Shown here: piece by piece, positions 14,901 to 21,700 of the stretch
Position numbering within the stretch: the first letter of the stretch is position 1
How the letters are laid out: each line of letters begins with the position of its first letter
Source: a virus
DNA: 24,466 nt
IMG/VR virus record: IMGVR_UViG_3300004369_000716
Location: 1-24,466 of that record
Direction: 5' to 3' (one strand)
The notes under the pieces: model-generated
Seen by the model: only the letters and a program-made list of their open reading frames with translations
Told to the model about the DNA's origin: nothing
The model's database searches: none
Program-made: the position numbers and the translations under genes

Positions 14901-17178
14901 ATATACTAGAGCAAGAGATCTTGCAATTTTGGCAATCAATAACAATCTTCCTGTTGGTCAATTCACAACCAGAAAACCAGTTAAGGATCTTTCGATTACT
15001 TATGATGCTGGTGGATGTGCAAACGTAGTTTCTGCAATTACCACACTTGCACAGATCATTACTGAGGCAATCGATAATCCAGGATCCTTACCAGACAAAG
15101 ACTTTGGATTCTATCCAAATGTTAGAACTGGAGATCCAATTGGAGGATTGGTCAGTGGAAATGCTTACTATGTTAATTACATTGATGCTGACACTATTGG
15201 TCTTTTAGATGCTCCAAGTGGAAGTTCTGTACCTCTTACTTCAGTTGGTACTGGACCAGCACACCAAATTAATATTTCTGTAGATGGAATCAACACGAAC
15301 TATAAAATTAGAACTAATGAAGTTGATCTCTCTACCCATATTGGTAAGACTGCACAAAAGAGTCAGTTCCTAGTTTCCATTAATGGAATTATTCAAAATC
15401 CCGCAGGATTTACTTTTACCAACGACATCCTCACCTTCTCAGAAGCACCATTGGAAAATTCTGAAGTAGTGGTTATGTATTTTGATAGAAAGACGTATTC
15501 TAACGACTTTGTTCTTGATACGTTTGGAGATGGCATCAAAGACTTCAATACTACAGATGGTCTGATTGCTGGTGCTGGATATACGGATGGAGTTTACAAT
15601 GCAGAACCTCTTATCAATAAGAGAGGAAGTGGAACTGGAGCAACTGCAAATATTTCTGTTGTCGGTGGCGAAGTTGTATCTGTCAGCATTGTAGATGGTG
15701 GAAGTGGATACACCAATAACGATATTGTTACTGCGACTCTTGCTGGATCTCCAACTCAGGAATTCCAAGTAGAAGTTAATGATGTTACCTTCGATGGTGT
15801 TGAGACAGTATTCACCGCTCAAGTTAGTGGATCTAACTATACTTTACCTGCAAGTGACAACTTCTTACTGTTCCTCAACAGCACTCTTCAGGTCAAGGGA
15901 AGTAATGAGTCCTACAACTACACTGGAAGCACTATTACCTTCAATGAAGCTCCACTTGGAAACATGGACTTCTATTGCTTCTACTTTGGTAAATTAAATC
16001 TTTTGGATGACATTTCTCCTTTCTGTGATAGTTTTTCCAAGACCTTTATCATCAAAGAAAATGCTTCCCCATTCTCTATTGAATCTGACGATCCATCTGT
16101 AGATGCATCTGGTAACCTTGTTATCTTCATCAATGGAGTATACCAAGAACCTGGAATTTCCTATACTCTCAATGGATCACAGTTAGAGTTTTCTGAAGCG
16201 CCAAGAGCAGGATCGAACGTTGTACTGTATGCTTATCTTGGATCTGATGATGACGTGTTAATTGAAAATACCTTCAACTCTTTAGATCCAGGTGATATTG
16301 TTGAAATTCAGAGTGAAGGGGACGATAGACTTCTTGCTAGCGTCAGCAGTTCGAATACCATTGATACTTACGAGTATGTTGGTTTGAGACCAAGAGTCGC
16401 GGAATTTAGTTCTGTTATCTTGAATGGTGAGGTAGTTTCTGTAACTATCGTTGATCCTGGAAGCAACTATGAAGTTTCACCGATCCTCGTCTTCACTGGC
16501 GGTGGCGGACAAGGAGCATTTGCAGAAACGGTTATTGATAGAAATACTGGATCTGTCATTGATGTAATTAATCTGAAACCAGGAAGAAACTACACAAGTC
16601 CTCCTATAGTAAATCCAACTCACCCAGTCTCCATCGAAAGAGCACAAAGAAATAGAATTATTTCTAACAGCAATGCTCTCGGCAATACATATCTGTCCGC
16701 ATCTATTACTGCCACAGATACTACTATTACTGCAGAGAACGTTTTCTGGAATTCCAGCGAAAGAATTGGATTCCCAGATGACGGTGAGATTTTGATCAAG
16801 GTATTTAATGGAACTGCATGGACAACTGAAAGAGTACAATATGGTTCTAGAGATACTTCGGCAAACACATTTACCGTTGCATCTAACGGTAGAGGATATA
16901 GAAATACTGGACCTTCTCTTGGAGTTGGATTGGAAAACGTAATTGTATCTGGAACTTATGTTTCTTCTGGTACAGCATGTACAGTAACCACCTCTGGCGA
17001 TCACAATCTCGTTACTGGAATGACAATTTATCTGAAACACACTAGTGGAGATGGATTTGATGGAGAATATTCCGTCACTGTCACATCACCCAATACCTTC
17101 GTGGTAACATACCCATTTGCAAGAAACGCAACGGGTAGTGTTTCTCTCCTCCCAGAGATCCGTCTAAGTTCCTTATAA
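5929..17178 (+). CDS. Giant gp7-position baseplate wedge and fibre-like mosaic protein
   Basis: A single uninterrupted frame of 3749 residues between gp6 and gp8, the gp7 position; T4 gp7 has about 1030. The N-terminus (about 30-75, FPSFVREDYTTFVDFIKAYY) is the cyanophage baseplate type. Visible modules: two 'FP..G.I.I.DE.I.Y' segments (about 110-148, 348-385); GxGY beta repeats (about 730-900 and many later); two W/Y modules (about 676-728, 1335-1390); a YHYH-type domain (about 965-1120, with WAYDGHPIYGPYG); 'HGL' modules; alpha-helical repeats (about 2562-3050); and three fibre-type 'NG..Q' modules (about 3147-3440). The core probably links wedge parts and the rest reaches outward to fibres or cell surface. 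The gp7 role comes from order, not sequence identity. There is no clear Shine-Dalgarno sequence and the spacing from gp6 is 8 bases. Confidence 0.85.
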   Translation: MPTSSWKVSSWTTPPTQVTVPPVPSEVSPESRSQISDRVFSQFPSFVREDYTTFVDFIKAYYKSQELKGNPIDIVQNWDEYYNIDRYESLVQETTLISTLSDTSTSVDVTSTTDFPNEGLIQIDDEIIYYNGKNSTSFTNCVRGFSGVNAVGTTAEFNFSQTQASSHSTGTSVVNLNNIFPLYILEKFKEQYLSTFPKDFYESVNQNVVVKRIKDFYSAKGTTRSFQFIMRSIFGVESEVKYPRDRIFKPSDAFYVSREVIRAQKLSGNPMELVGEVLFQENDPTDPNVNSARIYVKSVVEIYTEEGIIYEIDVDTNNSDGTFVTPYKTVLAYGVGGDVVNDTIITVDSTVGWPELNGRIRIEDEIINYQEKTLTQFLGCTRGRDNTTPTEHIAGQPVISAFKVYGYSNVDGSEITLSLFGGTRGIILNSGGKYYLPNSKITTPISPGFDSIDSVWDTFVYNVRRAFRGTSIALSTPNANGSVTATITTIEDHGLIRDDVVEILNCPEDIYNSSFTVDGIGSKKTFNITIPSTPQQGVNVDFICTREFSFGKSDYSSIRSGIESYTTDIQNTYRSDDNIIVASSGIPSYKIGPFGAEDILPGNQRYLKRIPRNPQTKSTKQETPVGQIGIGVNGVPFFSYKGEEVKRYGGVSAIEQITGGDGYDITNPPLVEFEPDYELDTTYLSGTRVKWNGNRYVALDTGLTSPDVYPTHTSGIVTLGQVRWQYEGTPAEALVAISGRVISINVTNGGSGYTSEPIIGIIGGGVNPTEAASATCNITNGVVTNITVTSSGSGYTSIPTISITGGGGSGATGQAIVRGPIEEIHVTNAGTKYDVPPNVRLISGNGAVAYPSILNGKIESIIVTFGGERYFGPPDVVIVGDGVGATAFANVDNSTNTVTNIVVTNKGIGYSAGKTEIFIVYPGEGAQFQTKLTELTYNEAASKSELGIAANVAYTPRKVFDYANGASFQGTNYLIYGGEYGHMYNPKALRFILEDNISDSFSELNPTKHSPIIGWAYDGHPIYGPYGYKDSENKNPFNEYKLLSCSYRKKSGRISLLDGLTDPLGTYIEDFEYVEGLGDLDEYNGRFCVTPEFPNGTYAYFCSIDGVTGKPKFPYFVGPEFYSQANEVNWNGNGLQKNFTEDAIRYKGPFVNVDNLTVKRKQLKDIEFFYLALEDTTTIITLETGEFVQLDEDGIGYFAYFPLIKGSQADSLFVSSTNKYSSNGIDQYLIEGGGVGYKVNDRLTFDETGTEGSGLSGVISGVTGVPVSSIAYTVDEDDVSTVTITTTENHYVKQDDLITVTVNNNLSQKEIAVQVHNSKYYFKYFDLQSAKLMQEWTTATSYSQGDLVYNGIYVYRAKAAGTSGATSPTHISGTVIDGIGGVEWEYQRIRTDGNLYQDGWASITGGSNYLNGTYTDVPLTTNGNGVGGKATIVVSGGSVSSVTITNPGYGYVIGDTISALNLNLGNNLTPSAGSGFTITLTEVETEVVFRSNSAHYLSVGDTVRISGINPSDYDKTDYSVVRVDSNRRFVCKRNFASVGTAIVTNAEVYVEEAKYQFINGHRYKFDVTDATHDGKRLSFTKDQNNTDIFSYKNIFEVENDIITGEQNTITIDIEDLSSIFYYFDINGSISGSFFTIINDPVKGTNTVTSTTSTTISYQVNLEPESGYNTGNGVSYVTNSIYAKGGIGQISIGDPGRNYSSIPSLSGTTRAGFGATATCTIAGSLLSTSISNRGSGYNGASLPTAVVTMPDFVDLEVTNLLGTFFPGEIVTSEQTISNQTARGRVISWNPDTSVLRLQPIQNIKVGAANKGYIMFTSGNAFTNKVYSSDSQCSISSVSGTQATVAAVVPVAGPNAGSLESLTITGIGSNYREAPTVILDDPYYGSVSEVSITSQNTSANFSAGTYTGVTQKGVAPTGGTDVEFTVIIDAVTFDVISVTVTNGGGTYALGDVITISGAQITGGADGADDFTVTVTKLSHANPAIIATKITAAIDSVTVTNGGSGYLSSPDVLVSGGNGIDAILNAEITNEGVSRITIENGGTQFETAPVINILQSTGIGASILFKSSNLGEIVKIGGDNITYNYSHDRTLKPELNTTYNLQLIRTQIIDYLDVIDGGYSFVAKPRILLEGGSGSAFVLNPIIQNEVIQEVEVINAGKGFLSAPVVKAQLSHSFVALQSNSTVNFSYDAKIPTGTQVTLREVYGTLPQPLETGIVYYAIEDTIANGLANNQIRLATSEANAIAGTFINFTTPPTLGNNGLATFVLDTTDLGANINIYMKPGTFAVGEFIYQGASVSSFTAKGIVKNWDAKGRVVSVEALEGEFKIGEPVFGAETSAFGQIHAFDRADAVFEVSPISISGNKWEKTTGFLDLNEQRLYDSDRFQEFSYEIASSININDWRSPVKFAAHPAGFKVFGSQIVETSVFKSFRPMPTRDYVTSDLYNWWVPGIPPSSLQSINGITLFTPKPSAENTGKLSRIDNFALGKPDYTASVPTEVLIFGRQLLDIQRILTCIVYKTDSLNTRSISFDGSSASVVDVNNNQITLTNHGLVADQRIVYNAGGDRFLDARDLIAVNIDFITEEVIGYLEANYPALTDGSKPDYDRSICARDTRLVLAAWANDLRYGGNSFTVAAAESYVGETVLVGDRYGDARELLRANKEFIAEEAVGRMLADPIVGISAGFPGVPGGDQNCIDDIIDIVEVVAYNVAYGGNSEVYDAANLYVTGAHVSGEESQTTKAFEIALELCEDVIQNYPITAQYTQRTQYIDNSISTDPIGFVADRNGDAYDLLQANKTFIANEAVEQYLIANPSFTIPTGNQNCIDDVVDVVDAVSKNVGYGGNDHTYDAASYYVGTSHVDGEEAETIAIMNLARDMAQKAINNETITVQGSHGLTQTFDNTITIDVGGCAAIKSTISTLFSIVTTAVNTDSMAHATRTGGGGYINSCQNVVSSMTTLFNILIQAVGTTGAPGDLTGITRTTPANAILHVGGEEEETIAAYTRARDLAILAINNNLPVGQFTTRKPVKDLSITYDAGGCANVVSAITTLAQIITEAIDNPGSLPDKDFGFYPNVRTGDPIGGLVSGNAYYVNYIDADTIGLLDAPSGSSVPLTSVGTGPAHQINISVDGINTNYKIRTNEVDLSTHIGKTAQKSQFLVSINGIIQNPAGFTFTNDILTFSEAPLENSEVVVMYFDRKTYSNDFVLDTFGDGIKDFNTTDGLIAGAGYTDGVYNAEPLINKRGSGTGATANISVVGGEVVSVSIVDGGSGYTNNDIVTATLAGSPTQEFQVEVNDVTFDGVETVFTAQVSGSNYTLPASDNFLLFLNSTLQVKGSNESYNYTGSTITFNEAPLGNMDFYCFYFGKLNLLDDISPFCDSFSKTFIIKENASPFSIESDDPSVDASGNLVIFINGVYQEPGISYTLNGSQLEFSEAPRAGSNVVLYAYLGSDDDVLIENTFNSLDPGDIVEIQSEGDDRLLASVSSSNTIDTYEYVGLRPRVAEFSSVILNGEVVSVTIVDPGSNYEVSPILVFTGGGGQGAFAETVIDRNTGSVIDVINLKPGRNYTSPPIVNPTHPVSIERAQRNRIISNSNALGNTYLSASITATDTTITAENVFWNSSERIGFPDDGEILIKVFNGTAWTTERVQYGSRDTSANTFTVASNGRGYRNTGPSLGVGLENVIVSGTYVSSGTACTVTTSGDHNLVTGMTIYLKHTSGDGFDGEYSVTVTSPNTFVVTYPFARNATGSVSLLPEIRLSSL
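7960..8118 (+). repeat. W/Y-rich module, copy 1 (in the giant protein)
   Basis: Residues about 678-730. The pattern is Y-x-x-G-x-x-V-K-W-N-G-x-x-Y-V-A, then PTHTSG, then VRWQYEG. This recalls small chitin-binding type 3 or CBM5/12-like modules found in phage fibres, which stack aromatic residues on polysaccharide. A second copy with the same order occurs at 9931-10098, about 660 residues later. The binding role is inference. Confidence 0.55.
8137..8690 (+). repeat. Run of GxGY beta repeats in the giant protein
   Basis: From residue about 737 to 920 a unit of roughly 40-60 residues repeats with the pattern 'I..I.VTNGGSGYTS.P.I.I.GGG..A.A'. Examples are TNGGSGYTSEP, SSGSGYTSIP, NAGTKYDVPP and FGGERYFGPP. 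Further scattered units occur around 10240, 11110, 11740, 11920, 12250, 15690 and 16450. Such repeats suit a beta-solenoid or a chain of small beta modules. Confidence 0.65.
8821..9288 (+). other. YHYH-type domain region within the giant protein
   Basis: Residues about 965-1120 contain the signature GWAYDGHPIYGPYG (1014-1027), then FEYVEG, a CVTPEFPNGTYAYFCSID segment (starting at Cys1088) and KFPYFVGPEFY. This matches my memory of the YHYH domain (PF14240), found in many cyanophage structural proteins. The function is not established; conserved His, Tyr and Cys residues are suited to metal or ligand binding. Confidence 0.7.
9931..10098 (+). repeat. W/Y-rich module, copy 2 (in the giant protein)
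   Basis: Residues about 1335-1390. EWTTATSYSQGDLVYNGIYV is followed by YRAKAAGTSGATSPTHISG and VEWEYQR. It has the same order of W, Y-x-x-G-x-x-V, PTHxSG and W-x-Y as copy 1 at 7960-8118. The Trp at the start (W1336) makes it closer to the classical binding module. Confidence 0.55.
13612..15081 (+). repeat. Alpha-helical repeat array in the giant protein
   Basis: Three related units begin at D2562, D2645 and D2779 with 'DA..LL.AN..FI.EEAV', then 'CI.DI.DIV.AVAYNV.YGG', then 'YDAA..YV......GEE..T'. Unit 1 is shorter (83 residues) than unit 2 (134). After unit 3 come four partial units of the type 'GGC..V.SAITTL..II..AI' (about 14617, 14734, 15004) and 'GGEEEETIAAYTRARDLAILAINN' (14866). This helical block stands out in a protein that is otherwise beta-rich. 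Confidence 0.8.
15367..16248 (+). repeat. Three fibre-type modules near the end of the giant protein
   Basis: The pattern 'F.VFINGV.Q.PG..YT..G..ITFSEAP..G..V.V.Y' appears at residues about 3147-3188, 3310-3355 and 3396-3440. Examples of its conserved end are LTFSEAPLEN, ITFNEAPLGN and LEFSEAPRAG. Modules of this kind are common in tail fibre proteins, where they form short beta-rich links. Confidence 0.65.
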
Positions 17179-17181
17179 ATA
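17174..17181 (+). promoter_or_regulatory. T4-type late promoter box (TATAAATA, perfect)
   Basis: A perfect TATAAATA overlaps the stop codon of the giant gene and lies 27 bases before the ATG of gp8. It would give gp8 and the following gene their own late transcription, independent of the 11-kb upstream message. Confidence 0.8.
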
Positions 17182-17200
17182 ACTAGAAAGCTCAATTGGC

Positions 17201-18712
17201 ATGGCATTAGTCACTGATAAATTTAGAATTTACGCTGCCGAAAGTTTCAGAAACACTCTGCTGAATACTAACAGAGTGTATATGTTCATCGGTCGCGCAA
17301 AATCATGGGGATCTCCCGATTCTCCACCCTCTAGTGAGCCCATTGATAGTTTTGAATACCACAGAGATTCGTATAGAGACTCTGTAGCATTCAAAAGAAT
17401 TGACATTGCCGATACAGCTTTGGTAATTCCCAGAATTGATTGGATTGACCCAGTGAATACTACTGGTGGAACTGGTAAAGTATACTCGATGTACAAACCA
17501 GATTATTCTCCATCTAAAACAGCATCAAACGGTTCTTCTAGACTTTTTGATTCCAACTATTATGTAATGAACAGTCAGTTCAACGTATATAAGTGTCTTT
17601 ATAATGGTCAGTCTCCAGATTTTCCAAGAGGTCGTCCTTCATTAGTCGAACCAACAGGAACTTCAACAACGGTTATTGAGACTGGAGATAGTCCTGGTGT
17701 ATATTCCTACAGATGGAAGTACATGTATACCATTGATGCTGATAACATTCTAAAATTCGTTACTTCTGAGTTTATCCCAGTATTGACCAATAATCTTGTT
17801 CAGTCTGCTGCAAGTGAAGGTTCGGTTGATACTATTGTAGTAGAAAATACTGGAACAGGTTACAACAACGGTACATACACAAACGTTCCTGTCCGTGGTG
17901 ACTGGGAAATTAATGGTGGTACTCAAGCTTTCTGTACCATTACCGTTGTTTCTGGATCTATCACTTCCGTCATCATGACTTCTGCTGGTTCTGGATATAC
18001 ATTCGGAACTGTTGATGTTGCACTTATTCCCAACATTGGAAGTGGTACTTCTGCAAATCTCGATGTTGTTATCCCACCTAACGGTGGACATGGTTCTGAT
18101 GCAGTTAGAGAATTGGGTTCTTATAGACTCATGTTCTCTACAAAATTGGAAACCACAAATGCATTTGTGGACTTCCCCAGTGATTTGACATATAGAAGAG
18201 TTGGTCTTGTATTGAATCCTTATGATTACAACACCACTAGTGTTGCAACCCAAAATACTAGATCTGCTGCAAGAGCAATCATTTTCCCACAATCGGGTGC
18301 TGGTGCTCCAACTGGAAACTTTGCTCCTGGTGATATTATCACTCAGGCAAACACAAATGCAAAAGGATTTGTCGTATCTTACAACTCAGTAACTAAAGTT
18401 CTGAAATACGTACAAGATTCTTCTGATGGTGTGTATCAAGGAAACATTATTGAATTCTCTGGGGCAAATGAAATTACCTCAGATTCCAATATTTCTGGAA
18501 CTCCAGATAGCACCTTTGGAACCAATATCATTCCACTTTCCCAAATCACCATTGGTGTTTCGGTATATGAGTTAGGTCTCTCCTTTATTGCTGGTTATGC
18601 AAACCAAGAAATCGAAATTAACTCTGGAGAAGTCCTCTACATAGATAATAGAAACCCGATCACCAGATCGGCAGACCAAAATGAAGAGCTCAAAGTAGTA
18701 ATAGAATTCTAA
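17201..18712 (+). CDS. 8: Baseplate wedge subunit gp8, with an inserted beta module
   Basis: A 503-residue protein against 334 in T4. gp8 dimers sit on the wedge next to gp7 and gp10. The N-terminus (FRIYAAESFRNTLLNTNRVY, then MFIGRAKSWG, about 8-37) and the SYRWKYMYTID segment (about 168-178) are typical of cyanophage gp8. Residues about 205-297 hold GxGY-type repeats (NTGTGYNNGTYTNVP, SAGSGYTFGTVD) like those of the giant protein. Residues about 373-420 hold a 'F.PGD.I.Q....A.G.V' module, also found there. The insertions explain the extra length. It is preceded by a perfect late box, and its TAA directly abuts the next ATG. No strong Shine-Dalgarno sequence. Confidence 0.88.
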   Translation: MALVTDKFRIYAAESFRNTLLNTNRVYMFIGRAKSWGSPDSPPSSEPIDSFEYHRDSYRDSVAFKRIDIADTALVIPRIDWIDPVNTTGGTGKVYSMYKPDYSPSKTASNGSSRLFDSNYYVMNSQFNVYKCLYNGQSPDFPRGRPSLVEPTGTSTTVIETGDSPGVYSYRWKYMYTIDADNILKFVTSEFIPVLTNNLVQSAASEGSVDTIVVENTGTGYNNGTYTNVPVRGDWEINGGTQAFCTITVVSGSITSVIMTSAGSGYTFGTVDVALIPNIGSGTSANLDVVIPPNGGHGSDAVRELGSYRLMFSTKLETTNAFVDFPSDLTYRRVGLVLNPYDYNTTSVATQNTRSAARAIIFPQSGAGAPTGNFAPGDIITQANTNAKGFVVSYNSVTKVLKYVQDSSDGVYQGNIIEFSGANEITSDSNISGTPDSTFGTNIIPLSQITIGVSVYELGLSFIAGYANQEIEINSGEVLYIDNRNPITRSADQNEELKVVIEF

Positions 18713-21700
18713 ATGGCACAGAATACTAACCTGAACATCGCCCCTTATTTTGACGACTTTGACTCAGATAAGGGGTTTCTAAAAGTTCTTTTTAAGCCAG
18801 GGTATCCAGTTCAAGCAAGAGAACTGACTACCTTGCAGAGTATTTTGCAAAATCAGATCGATTCTTTCGGTCAGGGTGTCTATAAAGAAGGTTCGATGGT
18901 GATCCCTGGTGGAATCACATTGAACACTGAATTGCCATCGGTTCTTATCCAGAACACATATCTTAATCTGGACGTTGAGTTGTATCGTACCGCACTTAAC
19001 GGTAAGATTGTTAAAGGTTCTACCTCTGGTGTTCGTGCTAGAGTCAATTTCTCTATCTCTGCTGCTACTTCTGATAGAGGAAACATTACTTTCTATCTGA
19101 CATATCTTCAGAAAGCAAACGATAACACAACGACAACTTTTACCAATGGTGAAGTTTTAACTTGTGAAGAAGATATCACATACCAATCTACAACTATTTC
19201 GGCAGGAACTCCTCTTGCCCAACTCTTAAATTCAAACTCCAACTCTGTTGGTTCGACTGCTAATATTTCTGCTGGTGTATATTTCGTTCGTGGATATTTT
19301 GTACCTGTTCTCGAACAGACTCTTATTCTTGATCAATATGGAACCACTCCAACTTATAAAGTTGGTCTCAAGGTAGAAGAAAGACTCATCACCGCAGACG
19401 AAGATGAGACCCTGTATGATAATGCTATTGGAAGCACCAACTTCTCTGCTCCTGGTGCAGATAGATTTAAGATCAATCTAACTCTTGTCAAAAAGAATGT
19501 CTCAGATCCCAACTCTGCTGACTTCATTGAACTTCTTAGAACTGACACTGGCAATGTAAAGAAAAAGGTCGTAAGAAGTGATTTAGGATTTATTAATGAA
19601 GTTCTTGCAAATAGAACAAAAGAAGAGTCTGGTGATTACTATGTCAAGAAATTCAGTGTTGATGTAAGAGAAAATCTTGACAATGGATTTAATAATGGAG
19701 TCTTCTCCGCTGGAACAACGACTCCAGATGGAAATGTTGCATCTGAAGAAAATGCTTCGATTCAACTTTCTTCTGGTGTTGCATATATTTCTGGTTTCAG
19801 AACAGAAAGACAATCTACATCATATAAAGATGTAGATAAACCAAGAACTTTTGTAGGTAAGGACAGTCAGGCAATTAGTTCTTCCTTCGGAAACTACATT
19901 ATCGTTGACAATGCTTATCAAGCACCATCTCTTTATGAGACAATCGAACTGAGAGATGAGAGAAATGCTACTCCTGGAACTGCTAGTGGTACTGTAATTG
20001 GTAAAACTAGAGTATATGGATTCTCTTATGAGGATGGAACTAGAGATACAACTACAACATTGTATCGAGTTAATGTTGCAGATACAACACTATACACCAA
20101 ACTGACAACGAATAGCGTAACCTGGACAGCAGGCAATCAGATCACTGGTGCTACTTCTGGAGCAAAAGGATATATTGCTTCTGGATCTGGAACAACTGGA
20201 TATGTTTATGGCGTAACTGGCACCTTTGCTCAGGCAGAAACTCTTCTGAATAGCAATGGTTCTACTTTTGCAACCAGTACAGCTGCATATGCTTACAACT
20301 TTACTGATGTTAAGCAACTTGCTGGTGGTGGATTTACCGCAGATGTTCAGTTAGATGTAAAAGTTGCTCTTCCTGGATCTGGTCCAATTCTCTCTGGGGT
20401 ATCTGGAGGAAATGCTACAATAACCGCAACTCTGTCCAACTTCCTGTCTCAATTGAGAATCAATGATATTATCGAATTCTCAAACAATAACGCAAGTCAT
20501 AAAGCAAAAGTTACTGCTATTACTGATAACTATAACTTTAATATCACTCGTCTTGGATCTACCACTCTTGCTAATGGTGCGGTTACTAGTGCCATTGTAA
20601 GAACTAGACCAGAAATCAAGGAAACAAATCGTCGTGCATTGCTGACTTCGATTGGTCAGTCTACGATTAAGAACACCAACAAGAACAATACAGTTGCTCC
20701 TTCTGGATTCTTCAGACAGAGTTATACTGGAATTGGTGTTTCCTCTGGTTCTTTCAGTTTGACTGCTGGAACTGGACTTACATTTAGAGATGCTACTGAT
20801 GCAGATGATTTTATTGTTGTTGTAACTGCTGGTGGTGGCACAATGCCAACTGGAACCATAGTTACTTATGGTGGATCTCCAACTTTCTCTGCTGCTTCTG
20901 GGTCTCAGTCTTCTGTTACCGTAAGTGGACTCGACAATGCAGTTACATCCGTAGAAGTTATTGCCACGGTATTCCAAAGCGATAGATCGGCAAAGGTAAA
21001 AACAACTGAAAGGATGAAGATCCTTAAGATTGATGATACCACTGGATCTGCGATCAATGGATTGACTCAATCTACTTCTGGGTATGGATACAGAGTAGAA
21101 GATAATGAAATCTCTTTAGGTTGTGCCGATGTATTCCGAGTAAAAGCAATTCTGGAAGCAAAAGACGATCAAGATCCAATTATTCCTAATTTCCAGTATA
21201 CAAATTTAACTGGAACATTACAAATTGATGAAATCATCACTGGTGTTATTTCTGGGTCGAGAGCAAGAGTAGTCTCCACAGACAGCAACTACGTTTACTT
21301 TATTCCTGTTGGAGATGACAAGTTCAGTGACGGTGAAAATATCACTGGTCCAAATTCGGCACTGAAGATCGTAACTGGAAGTGTCAATCTTGGATCCAAG
21401 GATATTACTGATAACTACACCTTAGATAATGGTCAAAGAGATCAGTATTATGATTATTCTAGACTCGTAAGAAAGCAGGGATACACTGCACCGACTCATA
21501 GAATCTTCGTGATCTTTGATAGGTTCCTGACCACTAGCGGAACTGGATTCTATAGTGTTGATTCTTATCCAGATTCCGAATATAAGGAAATTCCAAGTTA
21601 CAATGGAACTGAACTCAGGGATGTCATTGATTTCAGACCAATTGTACCAACAAATCTCACTGGATCTGGATCTAGAACTTCACCATTCACCTTAACTTCT

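Noticed and set aside
5929-17178. Assembly artefact fusing several genes into one giant frame
   Set aside because: The frame is open for 3749 codons with homogeneous codon use, repeated modules throughout and a late promoter only at its end. I see no internal start with a strong ribosome binding site and late box. Without read data this remains a judgement.
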